Assembly: GCA_023212695.1 (NCBI GenBank)
Contig: JALCCG010000327.1
Span: 1 to 22,639 of the forward strand
From: Sporisorium sorghi
Lineage: Eukaryota; Basidiomycota; Ustilaginomycetes; Ustilaginales; Ustilaginaceae
DNA: 22,639 nt
Direction: 5' to 3'
The translations under genes were made by a program, and so were the position numbers. Positions 1 to 8,149 of this stretch are shown here, piece by piece (the stretch's first letter is position 1; every line of letters begins with the position of its first letter). The notes beneath the pieces are model-generated. The model had not been told where the DNA came from and did not search any database. It saw nothing but the letters and a program-made list of their open reading frames with translations.

Positions 1-1280
1 GTGCGGCTGTGGCGAGGCGGCGGTTGGTGGGCGAGTACGGGCTGGCGGACGACGCGGATGTGCTGTACGGCTTGGCGTCCGAGCTGTTTGCGCGGCTGCG
101 GTTTGCGGACGCATTCGTGGTGACGAGCCGGATCCTCGAGCTGTGTGCCGATCACGCCGCGACGCTGCCGGTGCACATTGCGTGTATCTACCACCTGCGC
201 AACCTGCGGCCTGCGCTGTTCATGCTAGCGCACAGGTTGACCGAGCTGCAGCCCGAGGCGGCTGTGGCGTGGTACGCGGTGGGTACGTGGTATGCGACGA
301 CACGGCGGTGGGCCGAGGCGCGGCGGTATTACAGCAAAGCGAGTTTGTTGGATCCGCGATTTGCGCCGGGGTGGGTGGCGTTTGGGCACACGTTTGCGAT
401 GGAGGGCGAGAGCGACCAGGCGGTGATAGCGTATTCTACAGCGGCGCGGCTGTTTCCGCAATCGCACCTGCCGAAGCTGTTTGTGGGGATGGAGCATCTG
501 CATCAGGACAATCTGGCGCTGGCGCGGTTGGCGCTGGAGGGCGCTGCGCGGGTGTGGGCGCACGACCCCTTGCTCGCCAACGAACGCGGGGTGGTCGCGC
601 TGCAGACGGGGGACTTGCAAACGGCAGCGCAGCTGTTCGGGAGCGCCATCGAGCTAGCAAAAGACACGCAGCACCCGGCGAGCAGCTGGACCGCGAGCTA
701 CCTCAACCTCGGCCTAGCGAAAATGCGCTTGGGCGACGACGCAGCGGCACAACGCGCATTCGAAAACGTCGTCGAGCTCGACCCGCACAGCCACCAGGCA
801 CACTTGGGGCTAGGCATGCTCGCGCACAAGCTGGGCGAGCTCGACGCAGCGATCCAGCACTACCACGAGGCTTTGTCCATCAACCCAAGGGACGCGCACG
901 CAACCGAACTGCTGGACTTTGTCTTGGAGGAGAAGGTGCACTACGGCGTGAACAGGTTCAGCAAGTACGACCCACAGGTGCGCTTGGGCCGGCGTCAGGA
1001 GCAGGAGGCTGGAGTGGGGAAGGGCAAGGCGAGGCAGATGATGGACGCGGTGCCGGGCCGACACGCCGATCTGGCGTCGATCCCGGAATCGCCGGTTGGG
1101 TTGGGGAGGGTCAGAGTGGTGGATAAGGGAGCGGAGGGAAGGGTGGACGATGTGTCGGTTGCAACGGCCGCCGAGATGAGCCTCGATGCGTCGGCTCGCT
1201 TGCAGCACAGTTTGGACGAGGAGCTGCACACGGAGCGGTATGATCAGAGCAGTGTGCTTATGGACGAGTCGACGTCGTGA
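1..1280 (+). CDS. CDC16: Anaphase-promoting complex subunit Cdc16/APC6 (TPR protein), 5'-truncated by window edge
   Basis: The reading frame is open to the left edge (codons from base 3) and stops with TGA at 1278-1280, so about 425 C-terminal residues are visible and the true start lies outside the window; the GTG at 9 is not a credible start. The protein is a run of tetratricopeptide repeats, including the WVAFGHTFAMEGESDQAV and YSTAARLFP stretch followed by GMEHLHQDNLALA, which is the typical Cdc16/Cut9/APC6 signature. A last TPR reads AIQHYHEALSINPRDAHA. In the family, Cdc16 is a homodimeric scaffold of the APC/C ubiquitin ligase that drives mitotic exit in the nucleus. After the last TPR (around base 930) about 110 residues are charged, low in complexity and not recognisable. 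The gene runs tail-to-tail with the carrier gene at 1471-2557. The family call is strong; the N-terminal half cannot be judged. Confidence 0.86.
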   Translation, partial: AAVARRRLVGEYGLADDADVLYGLASELFARLRFADAFVVTSRILELCADHAATLPVHIACIYHLRNLRPALFMLAHRLTELQPEAAVAWYAVGTWYATTRRWAEARRYYSKASLLDPRFAPGWVAFGHTFAMEGESDQAVIAYSTAARLFPQSHLPKLFVGMEHLHQDNLALARLALEGAARVWAHDPLLANERGVVALQTGDLQTAAQLFGSAIELAKDTQHPASSWTASYLNLGLAKMRLGDDAAAQRAFENVVELDPHSHQAHLGLGMLAHKLGELDAAIQHYHEALSINPRDAHATELLDFVLEEKVHYGVNRFSKYDPQVRLGRRQEQEAGVGKGKARQMMDAVPGRHADLASIPESPVGLGRVRVVDKGAEGRVDDVSVATAAEMSLDASARLQHSLDEELHTERYDQSSVLMDESTS

Positions 1281-1470
1281 TTCGTAGCCAGCAAGGGAAT
1301 GCAGTAGAATGGAAACAGCCGCTTTGTGACGCAGCTGGACTCATACGCAATGCAAAGGGGTCTTGCGACGTGCGACACCACGCCCTCGTTGTGTGAAAAA
1401 GAGACCCAAAAGCATCGCTCTGCATTGTTGACTTTGGATACCTCTCTACCTTCAACTGTCCTTCCGCACC
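1281..1470. other. Convergent 3' intergenic spacer (CDC16 / DIC1)
   Basis: About 190 bases separate the stop codons of two convergent genes, so this stretch must hold both 3' UTRs and 3'-end signals. Short open frames here (up to about 76 codons) have no recognisable product and overlap the tails of the genes. No obvious terminator or repeat is visible. Confidence 0.6.
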
Positions 1471-2557
1471 TCACGACCCCACCTTGCTCTCGCGACTCCT
1501 ATCCACCAGCGCCTTGAACTGTTCAAAGAACAGGAACAACAACGTCGTCTGTGGCTGCAGCCTCAGCCACGCGGGCGTCCAACCTCTAAACAACACCCCC
1601 GGCCCATCCTTAGCCAGAGCGTCCCGCACCACGCCCGCCACGCCGACACCCCCACCCGCGCCCCGCTTCAAATTCTGCACGCGCGACTTGACCACGTCGA
1701 TGGGCGTGCACAGCGTAGTACTCAGCGTGCCCGCGCAGAAGCTCGCTGCGGTCTGCAGCACGGGGCCATCCGGCACGACATCCAGTTTTTGAAGGATACC
1801 TTTGAACAGGTCGTACGAGCCGAGCTGCGAGATGTTCATGACGACGGAGCGAAACACGTTGGGACCCAGACCTCGAAAAAGTGCAGCGGCGCCGTCGTCG
1901 CGCACGATGCGCACCAGGCCGTCGATGCAGTTCCTGTACCCGTAGCGCGCCTCGCGTGGCAGGTTGAGGTCGGAACACATCCGCACGAGCACAATCTCTG
2001 CCGGGTTGCCCACTACGCCGGCGACAGCGCCGGCCGTGCCGGAACACAGCGCGAGCTGCGCGGTCGTGGGTGCAGTGCGGCCCGAGGAGGCGGCGACGCG
2101 CGATTTCATGTCTTCGTACACCGCGAACCGGGTGACTGAGTAGGTGAATTGGCGGAGCAGGGTGGCGGTGAGACCGTGCCAGAGGCTGGTGACGCCTTCG
2201 GTGCGGATGGAGAGCACGATGGTGCGCAGCATGCCCTGTTTGACGGTCGCGGTCTGGAGGCGGTACTTGGTCAGGTCGAGGGGGTGGGTGATGCTCGCTG
2301 CGCAGCAGCCGGCTGCGCCTGTAGAAGTGTGAAACAAAGAGCTCTGGCGTCAGCGCACGGAGTTTCGGATGGACATGTCAGGAGTAGATGCGGAACTCAC
2401 CTCCAAGCCAGAAGGGGTACGTCTTGGGTGCGGCCTTGTTGCTACCCGCTGACGAGCCGGCAGCAGCGCCGGCACCAGCACCAGCGAGCGCGCCTTTGGC
2501 AGCGTTGAACGTGCCCGAGTTGGCGCCCGAGGCAGAGGGGATGCGGAGGGTCGACAT
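1471..2557 (-). CDS. DIC1: Mitochondrial dicarboxylate carrier (SLC25 family, Dic1-like), two exons
   Basis: Exon 1 is 2401-2557 and exon 2 is 1471-2318; joined they give 334 residues. The start ATG at 2557-2555 is the first in frame and precedes a Gly/Ala/Ser-rich N-terminal extension of about 45 residues. The splice joins YPFWLG to GAAGCCAAS in phase 1 and restores the first carrier repeat. Three mitochondrial carrier repeats are visible. Their signatures are PLDLTK (residues 65-70), PAEIVLVRM in repeat 2, and PIDVVKSR in repeat 3. The missing basic residue in the repeat-2 signature is also seen in yeast and mammalian dicarboxylate carriers. Dic1 proteins exchange malate or succinate for phosphate across the inner mitochondrial membrane. 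The family is certain; dicarboxylate specificity rests on overall resemblance (FWLGGAAG start, GNPAEIVLVRM), and an oxoglutarate-type carrier is the main alternative. Confidence 0.85.
2319..2400 (-). other. Spliceosomal intron in the dicarboxylate carrier gene
   Basis: This is an 82-base phase-1 intron with donor GTGAGT (2400-2395) and acceptor CTACAG (ending 2319). A GCTGACG branch-like site lies about 35-40 bases before the acceptor. Removing it joins the N-terminal extension to the first carrier repeat in frame; without splicing the upstream frame does not continue into the carrier repeats. Confidence 0.85.
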
Positions 2558-2754
2558 TGCGAGCGAGGTTTCGTGTGTTTAGTTCGACGAGATACGCTTG
2601 GATAGCGTGGACGGTGTTTGAGCGGTGCTGAGGTTGAGGCAGTGACGGGTGGTCTAGTGAACGTATAGACGAGGCGGGGTGGAGATGGAGACGATGATGA
2701 AGAAGAACGCTCAAGAGGTGGGAGGATAACGGAGAATGGCTCGAAAGAATCTCA

Positions 2755-2795
2755 AGTGTGGGAGGAGGGAAGGAGGGAAGGAAGGAAGGAAGAGC
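2755..2795. repeat. Purine-rich GGAA/GGGA low-complexity tract
   Basis: Imperfect GGAG/GGGA units followed by GGAA units form a purine-only run on the + strand (pyrimidine-only on the carrier's coding strand). It lies about 200-240 bases upstream of the carrier start codon, a typical position for a fungal pyrimidine-rich promoter or 5' UTR tract. Confidence 0.7.
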
Positions 2796-3826
2796 GGGCC
2801 GAACAAAGCTCTCCTTTTGTAGCAAAGGAGGTGGGAGCAGCTGAGCTCTTTCCGAATGCACCGTTCGCAGCTTGAGCGGGCGAGGGCAAAAAGAGAGAGA
2901 GATCGAGCGGGCGGGCGGGCACGTCGACTCACTCTTCACCTGACAAGCACAGTCGCACGCCGCTGTCCGTCGAGTAGGGAGCAAACCGGGACAGCCGAGC
3001 GAGCTCTTTCGCACTTTCGCTCTTTCGCTCAAAAGAGGCTGAATCAGGATCGGCGGAAGCACTTTCCCGCCTCTCTCTGCTGGAGAAGCGGGAGTTCCGA
3101 GACAGAAGCCAGCGACGCAGCCACAGCACGACAGCTGCCACCGGACGTGCCGACAAGCAATACACGATCTGCTCAAAGTTCCCACGCTGCTCGTTCTTTC
3201 GAGCTTTGACTTTCAGCAAGCTCTACTTATCGATATCCTCTCTTTCATCTTTTCTGCGGTGCCTCTCTCGACTCTGTGTGGCGTTATAGGTGCTCTTTTG
3301 GCTTTCGGAGCAGCCGCGTGACCTGCTTTGCGCGCCCTGAACAGTGTTCAACCACCTGCTTATCGTTCGTCTCGAGCACGAGCCACACGAGCAAACTGCA
3401 GCAAAGCGCTTAACGCAGACTGCCGAGCTGCCTGCCAACAACCCTGCAGAGGCGCGCATTTGTCTCGAGCGCCAAAATTTGCGGGGTAAAAACTGCAGGG
3501 TCCATTTCAGCGAAATCGCCGATGTCGAGCAAGACCAGATCGAGATACAGTACGCTTTTCGAAAAGGTCCAAAAGGGGCGAGAGGAGCGCGGGTTGGCCG
3601 AGATGAGAGGCCCTTTTATTTATGCTCGACCAGTCATTTCCAACTGCGGCAGGGCAAGGCGGAGAGTTCCGTTGTTCGGCTTGGCACAGTGGCTGGCAAC
3701 GGAAAGCGGTGTGGTCAGAACGATGGGGGTTGATGGTGCTGATGGGTGAAGATGGCGTTGACGGCGAGGGTAAAGCCGAGTTGCTCCGTCGTTGAGCGCT
3801 TCGATACAGCATGCTGCTCTTGAACA

Positions 3827-3846
3827 ACACACACACACACACACAC
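3827..3846. repeat. (AC)10 dinucleotide microsatellite
   Basis: Ten perfect AC units lie about 125 bases beyond the dehydrogenase stop codon, probably in or just past its 3' UTR. Confidence 0.9.
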
Positions 3847-3970
3847 GTGGTCTATCACTGCTGTAGATTGCATTCGAAGCTCACATCACAAGCAAAGATC
3901 CGCGCCATCTCGTCGAGGCAAGGCCCTCCACACGCTGCTAAACGGCACCGCGGCCCAAGTGGGGAACTTC

Positions 3971-5159
3971 CTACAACTCGGCTGGCATGACGCTCTCCAA
4001 GCCCGGCTCTTGGCGCAGCCCCAATGCGCCGAGCAGGTTGTTCATCGTCATATCCGCCATGGCCTTGCGTGTTTCGATGGTGCCGCTCCCCACGTGTGGC
4101 AGCAGCGCGACTTTGTCCCTGATATCCGGCGCGAGCAGCGGGTGGTCCGCTGGGATGTCTGCGTTGAGCAACGGAGAAGGATGGTGTCAGTAAGAGAGGG
4201 TATCGCGGCGTACGATGTTGCGCGGTGTCTCGACGTGATCCGTGACGACGGCGGATCTTGCCGCTCTAGCGATACTCACTGGGTTCGTTCTCAACGACGT
4301 CCAACCCCGCACCTGCGATCCTGCCCTCGCGCAGCGCGTCCACCAGCGCCGCGGTATCCACCGTGCCCCCTCGCGATGCGTTCACCACGTACGCCTCCCG
4401 CTTCATCCTCCCCAGAAACTGCCGACCCACAATATGCTTCGTGCTCGCATTGAGATCCACGAGCACAAACACGATATCCGCCACCTTGGCCAACTCGAGC
4501 GCCTCCGGCACATTCTCCACCTCGACCCCCTCCACCGGAAACCCGTCGCGCATCAACGAACTGAAATACCCATCACCCGCATCAAAAGCTCGCGGCTTCG
4601 ACGTGGTATACACCACCCTCGCGGGTCTAAACGGCACGAGGAGGCGGCAGAGCGACTGGCTGATATTGCCGAACCCCAGAAACCCGACCGTCTTACCACG
4701 CAGACTCGGACCCGTGAAGCACAGCGGCGTCCAGGGATTTTCCGCCCACGCACCCTCCTGCACAACCCGGGTCGCAGCAGGCGCTTGGCGCGTCACCATG
4801 AGCGCGAGCAGCAGACACACCTCTGCTACCGCATCGTCGAGTACGTGCGGCGTATTGCCTACGCGTACTCCGCGCGACTTGACCAGAGGCAGATCGATGT
4901 GGTCGTACCCGACGGAGAGTGTGGAGATGACCCGGAGCGAGGGGCCGGCCGCGTCGAGGAATTCGGCGTCGACATGTTCGGAGAGGCAGATGACCGCACC
5001 GCTGACGCCGGGGAGGTTGGAGAGCACCCAGGAGCGGGGAGGTGCGCGGTCGGAGAAGGAGCAAGGCGTGGTGATGAGTTCTACACGGCCCAGGGCGGCG
5101 GCGCGCGTGAGGATGTCCGAGGGCATCGGCCGGCAGACTAGGATCTTGGGGATCGACAT
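3971..5159 (-). CDS. D-2-hydroxyacid dehydrogenase, glyoxylate/hydroxypyruvate reductase (GRHPR)-like, two exons
   Basis: Exon 1 is 4280-5159 and exon 2 is 3971-4158, giving 355 residues, a usual length for the family. The start [11 protein letters not shown] leads directly into the substrate domain. [10 protein letters not shown] and [16 protein letters not shown] match the family well. The NAD(P)-binding loop reads [10 protein letters not shown] (residues 159-168), with Ser167 where the third glycine of GxGxxG normally sits. The expected catalytic residues are present: Arg263 in NASRGG, Glu292 in ENEP, and His315 in PHVGSGT. The C-terminus MPAEL resembles the MPSEL end of animal GRHPR. The family reduces glyoxylate or hydroxypyruvate with NAD(P)H, usually in cytosol, mitochondria or peroxisomes; no targeting signal is evident, and the last three residues do not form a clear PTS1. 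Substrate preference is inferred. Twenty-two codons around Arg263 recur as a relic at 7070-7135. Confidence 0.88.
4159..4279 (-). other. Spliceosomal intron in the dehydrogenase gene
   Basis: This is a 121-base phase-1 intron with donor GTGAGT (4279-4274), branch-like ACTGACA about 35 bases from the end, and acceptor CAACGCAG (ending 4159). Splicing joins VENEP to NIPADHPLL, restoring the catalytic-Glu to catalytic-His spacing of the family. Confidence 0.88.
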
Positions 5160-5788
5160 TGTTGGGTGAGCGATGAGCTGGCGAGCGGTCGGGTGGTGGT
5201 ATGGATGATGAGAGGACAGAGCGAAGGACGATGATGTGGGGAGAGGTACGAAATATCGATCGACGTAGGGGAGAAAAAAGAGCGCTCTGTGCGCAAAAAT
5301 CCCGCTTTCCGACAGTGCGTCGTGTCATCAGCAAGCAACGCTGCGTCTCACTCGGTGGTGTGAGAAGCCAGTTTGCGATGGTGCCTGCCGACGCTGATCA
5401 CGTCGATACTGCTGCTGTTCCCGACTCGCCCTGGACATGGAGCGATTCCGACATGAGCATTCGTCGATGGCGAGAGCCTCGTCGCGACGATTCTGTCCGC
5501 CTCCATACTCGAGGTGCCCGTCACCATCACTCCCAACTCGAACCCCGGATGCAACCACAAAGACAGACAGACGGACGCCATCGAACCAGGCGCGTTCCGA
5601 CAGCTATTACTTTGCAATGGGCGCCGCAAGCGATCCTCGAGACCTTTGCGGACCAAACGCTGCTTGAACACCATTCTCAATTCAAACACTCTTAACATTC
5701 GCTTGACATGACATGACTTGTTTCGAGCGAGTGATGCTTTGTTTTGTGTGTGTTGTATTCGATGATGCAGTCAAAGGCAACGATCGGA
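5160..5788. other. Intergenic region between dehydrogenase and secreted-protein genes
   Basis: This stretch holds the dehydrogenase 5' flank and the 3' flank of the secreted-protein gene. Open frames up to about 165 codons exist on both strands (for example 5201-5695 +) but none resembles a known family or shows a convincing exon structure. A 26-base element at 5697-5722 recurs at 6858-6883. Confidence 0.5.
5697..5722. repeat. 26-base direct repeat, copy 1
   Basis: This element contains overlapping TGACATGAC units and matches 6858-6883 with one mismatch (G at 5701, A at 6862); the last 21 bases are identical. It lies just past the stop codon of the secreted-protein gene. Weaker similarity continues rightwards from it into the coding end of that gene. 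Confidence 0.85.
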
Positions 5789-6438
5789 TCAGTGGTCGGG
5801 AAGATGCGCCGCACTCCACGCAAGTCTATGCACCTTCGAGTAGTGTTGAAGGAGCTCGGAGGTTCGGGACACACCAAGTTCCAGATGAACAGTATTAAAG
5901 TAATGTCTCATCCACAGCAATATCTCCTCCATGATTTGATAGTGTTGCTTACGAATGTCCGGGGACTGACGTTCGATGTTTTCGGGGTGAAAGGGGCCGC
6001 TAACGAGGTTCCTGAGATGCTTGTCCAAGCTGCCTAGCACTTGGGCGAGATCGTCTGATGTGAGGAAACAAGGCAAATGAGCGTGAGCTCGACGAGCCTC
6101 TTGCTGAGATCCTACACTGAAAGCGGTCAAGATGTGCTGAGCTACTTACTCTGTCCCCAGTCAGAGGTTTCGAAGTGGCGTAGCTTGTCGACCTCGTCCG
6201 TGACCGCTGACGGATACTCCTTGAGAACAATTGGTTCAAGCGTGTCGCGGTAAAGAGTTCGATAGTTGCGACGGAATTCGTCAAGAGCGGTGGCTCGAAT
6301 GTCGGCTTCATCACGGGCTTCTCCACTCGTCCCGGCCTCGGCAGGGTCTCCAGCAGCTTGAACGCTGCCAAGAAGCGCTGCGAGAAAGGTCAGAACGAGA
6401 CTGGTGACAAACAAGGTGTGGATGAGACTGTTCCTCAT
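5789..6438 (-). CDS. Predicted small secreted orphan protein (candidate effector), two exons
   Basis: Exon 1 is 6150-6438 and exon 2 is 5789-6054, giving 184 residues. I do not recognise the family. The N-terminus MRNSLIHTLFVTSLVLTFLA has a short basic start, a hydrophobic core and a likely cleavage after SVQA (around residue 28), so secretion is predicted. The mature part is charged and probably helical (EFRRNYRTLYRDTLEPIVLKEYP; then DDLAQVLGSLDKHLRNLV), contains no cysteine, and shows no transmembrane segment. Splicing gives WGQ-N-DDLAQ in frame. If the intron is retained the product stops after 98 residues. Upstream, an ATTTAAA TATA-like stretch lies about 110 bases before the ATG and a tandem 15-mer lies about 300 bases before it. 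Small secreted orphans are common in plant-associated smuts, where many are effectors; that role is inference here. A degenerate copy of its 3' end lies at 6858-7030. Confidence 0.68.
6055..6149 (-). other. Probable spliceosomal intron in the secreted-protein gene
   Basis: This is a 95-base phase-1 intron with donor GTAAGT (6149-6144) and acceptor CACATCAG (ending 6055). Two nearer AG sites would give introns of 33 or 46 bases and both put the downstream frame out of phase, so this acceptor is preferred. The branch site is weak (CTTGAC or GCTCAC). Confidence 0.65.
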
Positions 6439-6857
6439 GATTCGGGATGGTGAAGCTGAGCGATACTGCGAGATTCGTGCCTGTGTTGGTGAAGGGTGGA
6501 ATCAAGGCGAGAGGGGAGAGGGGAGAGGAAAGAGCGTGGCTTGCTCCTTTAAATGTGGCAAGCCTCAACGAGCTTGTGCGGAAGAAACGGCGCTACTGAT
6601 GAAGCCAGGTGCCCCCGTTGACAAGGTTCTTTTTTCATCACATGAAGGCACAAAGAGGGGAAGGGGGACAATTGCAGGTGCCATACTCGGTGGGACTGCC
6701 GAGTGGGGCGTGTGAGAAGTAAAAGGGTGGTGGTGGAAACGTTGGTGGTGGAAACGTTAGAACGAGCGTGCCGACCACTTGTTGAGATGGCTTTGCTGAC
6801 CAAAAACGCTGCTGTCGTGATATCTTCAAGCAACAACAATAGTTGGAATACTTTGTG
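6439..6857. promoter_or_regulatory. Upstream region of the secreted-protein gene
   Basis: This is the 5' flank of the leftward-transcribed secreted-protein gene. An ATTTAAA stretch on the minus strand near 6546-6556 could be a TATA element, about 110 bases from the start codon. A perfect tandem 15-mer lies at 6729-6758. No other gene is recognisable here. Regulatory roles are inferred from position only. Confidence 0.35.
6729..6758. repeat. Tandem 15-mer, two perfect copies
   Basis: The unit GGTGGTGGAAACGTT occurs twice without a gap, at 6729-6743 and 6744-6758, about 300 bases upstream of the secreted-protein start codon. It could be a duplicated transcription factor site; nothing in the sequence identifies the factor. 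Confidence 0.85.
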
Positions 6858-6883
6858 ATTCACTTGACATGACATGACTTGTT
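6858..6883. repeat. 26-base direct repeat, copy 2
   Basis: This copy matches 5697-5722 with a single mismatch. It marks the left edge of a degenerate copy of the 3' end of the secreted-protein gene. Confidence 0.85.
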
Positions 6884-7030
6884 GTGACCAGTGCCTTTTT
6901 GGAGTGTATGTGACTGAATGACCAGCCGTCTGAGGATACAGTCAAAGCAAGTGAGCGGGATAAGATGGTCGAAAATCTCGCCAACATATGCCGCGAGGTC
7001 TCGCACCTGCGTGTATCTTTTTGACAAGCG
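6858..7030 (-). pseudogene. Degenerate duplicate of the 3' end of the secreted-protein gene
   Basis: Read on the minus strand, this stretch resembles 5697 to about 5840. Beyond the 26-base repeat, GACTGYATC-like and GACCA blocks align with small gaps. In one frame the relic encodes YTQVRDLAAYVGEIFDH. The live gene has YSKVHRLAWSAAHLPDH at its C-terminus, so six of 17 positions are identical and several more are conservative. The stop codon of the live gene is not kept, the frame is closed by TGA just upstream, and no signal peptide exon is present nearby. It is therefore a fragment rather than a working paralogue. The right boundary is approximate. Confidence 0.5.
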
Positions 7031-7069
7031 CCGTCATGACCATAGATCTTCTCAAGATCGTCAAAGTGT

Positions 7070-7140
7070 AGCGCGTCCACCAGCGCCGCCGTATCCACCG
7101 TCCCGCCACGCGATGCGTTCACCACGTAGGCCTCCGCTTC
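7070..7140 (-). pseudogene. Fragment of a D-2-hydroxyacid dehydrogenase gene (catalytic-Arg segment)
   Basis: Bases 7070-7135 align without gaps to 4333-4398 of the dehydrogenase gene with 61 of 66 bases identical; similarity fades after a one-base deletion near 7136. The fragment encodes the same residues, [20 protein letters not shown], including catalytic Arg263. All five differences (live-gene positions 4353, 4365, 4368, 4371, 4392) fall on third codon positions and are synonymous. Neither flank continues the enzyme, so this is a relic or a piece of a transferred paralogue rather than a gene. Confidence 0.75.
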
Positions 7141-7295
7141 CCGAGCCACAAAGCCTCGAGACCGATCCTTCTTCACACCACATCCACCACTTCCAACATC
7201 CCATTCGCTTGATGCTGTGTCGTGCACGCTCACAATGGCATAACCACCCCTTACTCGTGGCTCTTCGGAGTCACACATCATTTCACCTACACACA

Positions 7296-8054
7296 ATGCA
7301 CACATCACCCACAACCCAGGGATCACCGCCCACGCCACTCCCAGACCTAGTCGGCGTGCTCGTCGTCCTCCTCCACCCCAGCACGCCTGCCGATCAGCAA
7401 CGCTTCGACCAGCTTCAAACCTTACGCCGCGTACACGACCAGGCGTTTGAGCGCTGGCGGCCGCACATCACGCTCGTCCCGCCGTTCACGCTGTCTACTC
7501 CCCGCGTAGCGGCAGGGTCGTCGGCGGTGGAGGATCGAAGCGTTCTCGATCAGCTGGTTCAGCTGCACGCGACGAAGCTGGAGCACATCGTCCAAGCTGC
7601 AGCCGGGACGTGTTCGAGGTTTGAGCAGCATCGGCTGCTGCTCGATCAGGTCTCGACGTTCCCCCTGCGCAAATACACCAATGTTCACCTCCGCCCCGCG
7701 CCGACTAACTTTCGGGACAAACGGAGCCCCGAACAGTCTGGAGCGGGCACAGAGCACGCGTCGCAGCGCATCGTCGGGCTGCAGTCCGAGCTTACGCGCG
7801 CAGTTGCTCCGCTGATCGAGTCAAACGCTCGTCGCAGGGAGACGTTCAAACCGCACGTGAGCGTAGGCCAGTCGACCAGCCCGAAAGCTACCTGGCTGCT
7901 GTGCAGGAGTGCTGAGGAGGTGCTGAGGTTGGAAGGTGGCGCGGGTCTGCTCTGCGACGTGGATCGCGTGCAGCTCATGATCAAGCCCAAAGGGCTTCCG
8001 GGTGCGTACAATGTTCACGAGGAGATGCTTCTCGCCAGCACGTCAAAGTCTTGA
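7296..8054 (+). CDS. 2H phosphoesterase superfamily protein (2'-5' RNA ligase / cyclic phosphodiesterase-like)
   Basis: The chosen ATG at 7296 gives 252 residues; the frame is open further upstream but that part overlaps the duplicated relic and looks non-coding. Two HxT/S motifs define the 2H fold: H57-I-T59 in RPHITLVPPF and H187-V-S189 in FKPHVSVGQ, spaced as expected for the two lobes. The C-terminal strand VDRVQLMIKPKG is also typical, with the aromatic or basic residue region preceding GAYNVHEEM. Members act on 2'-5' or 2',3'-cyclic phosphodiester bonds in RNA or small nucleotides; the substrate here is unknown. There is no signal peptide or membrane segment, so a soluble cytosolic or nuclear enzyme is expected. 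It converges on the F-box gene with only 95 bases between stop codons. Confidence 0.8.
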   Translation: MHTSPTTQGSPPTPLPDLVGVLVVLLHPSTPADQQRFDQLQTLRRVHDQAFERWRPHITLVPPFTLSTPRVAAGSSAVEDRSVLDQLVQLHATKLEHIVQAAAGTCSRFEQHRLLLDQVSTFPLRKYTNVHLRPAPTNFRDKRSPEQSGAGTEHASQRIVGLQSELTRAVAPLIESNARRRETFKPHVSVGQSTSPKATWLLCRSAEEVLRLEGGAGLLCDVDRVQLMIKPKGLPGAYNVHEEMLLASTSKS

Positions 8055-8149
8055 TCGGCATTCGATATGAAATGCAAAAGGTGAAATTTTGACTCTGCCG
8101 GCCGCAGCACTGAAAGCTCGAGTGTATCTTCCCGCCTCCAAGTGTGAAT

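Larger units (their letters stand above)
2558..3970. other. Gene-free 1.4 kb stretch (carrier promoter side, dehydrogenase 3' side)
   Basis: I find no recognisable gene in this stretch. Short open frames occur on both strands (longest about 130 codons at 3344-3733, not starting at ATG and with no family resemblance). It contains a purine-rich tract near 2755-2795 and an AC microsatellite at 3827-3846. It must include the promoter and 5' UTR of the carrier gene (transcribed leftwards from above 2557) and the 3' end of the dehydrogenase gene. A short or non-coding transcript cannot be excluded by eye. Confidence 0.5.

Noticed and set aside
143..1126. Long plus-strand open frame in another phase of the CDC16 gene
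   Set aside because: Its product is Gly/Ala/Arg-rich without domains, as expected from an alternative frame of GC-rich coding DNA; the CDC16 frame has clear TPRs.
5201..5695. A 164-codon plus-strand frame upstream of the dehydrogenase
   Set aside because: The product is His/Arg-rich and domain-free, and opposing frames of similar length exist over the same bases, so coding cannot be supported.
7020..7072. Possible trace of the secreted-protein exon 2 start (DDLEKIYG resembling DDLAQVLG)
   Set aside because: The match is only a few residues, in a different frame from the better C-terminal similarity, and cannot be told from chance.
6826..7338. A 170-codon minus-strand open frame spanning both relic fragments
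   Set aside because: It joins unrelated pieces, overlaps the start of the 2H phosphoesterase gene, has no signal peptide or domain beyond the 22-codon dehydrogenase piece, and the secreted-protein similarity lies in a different frame.
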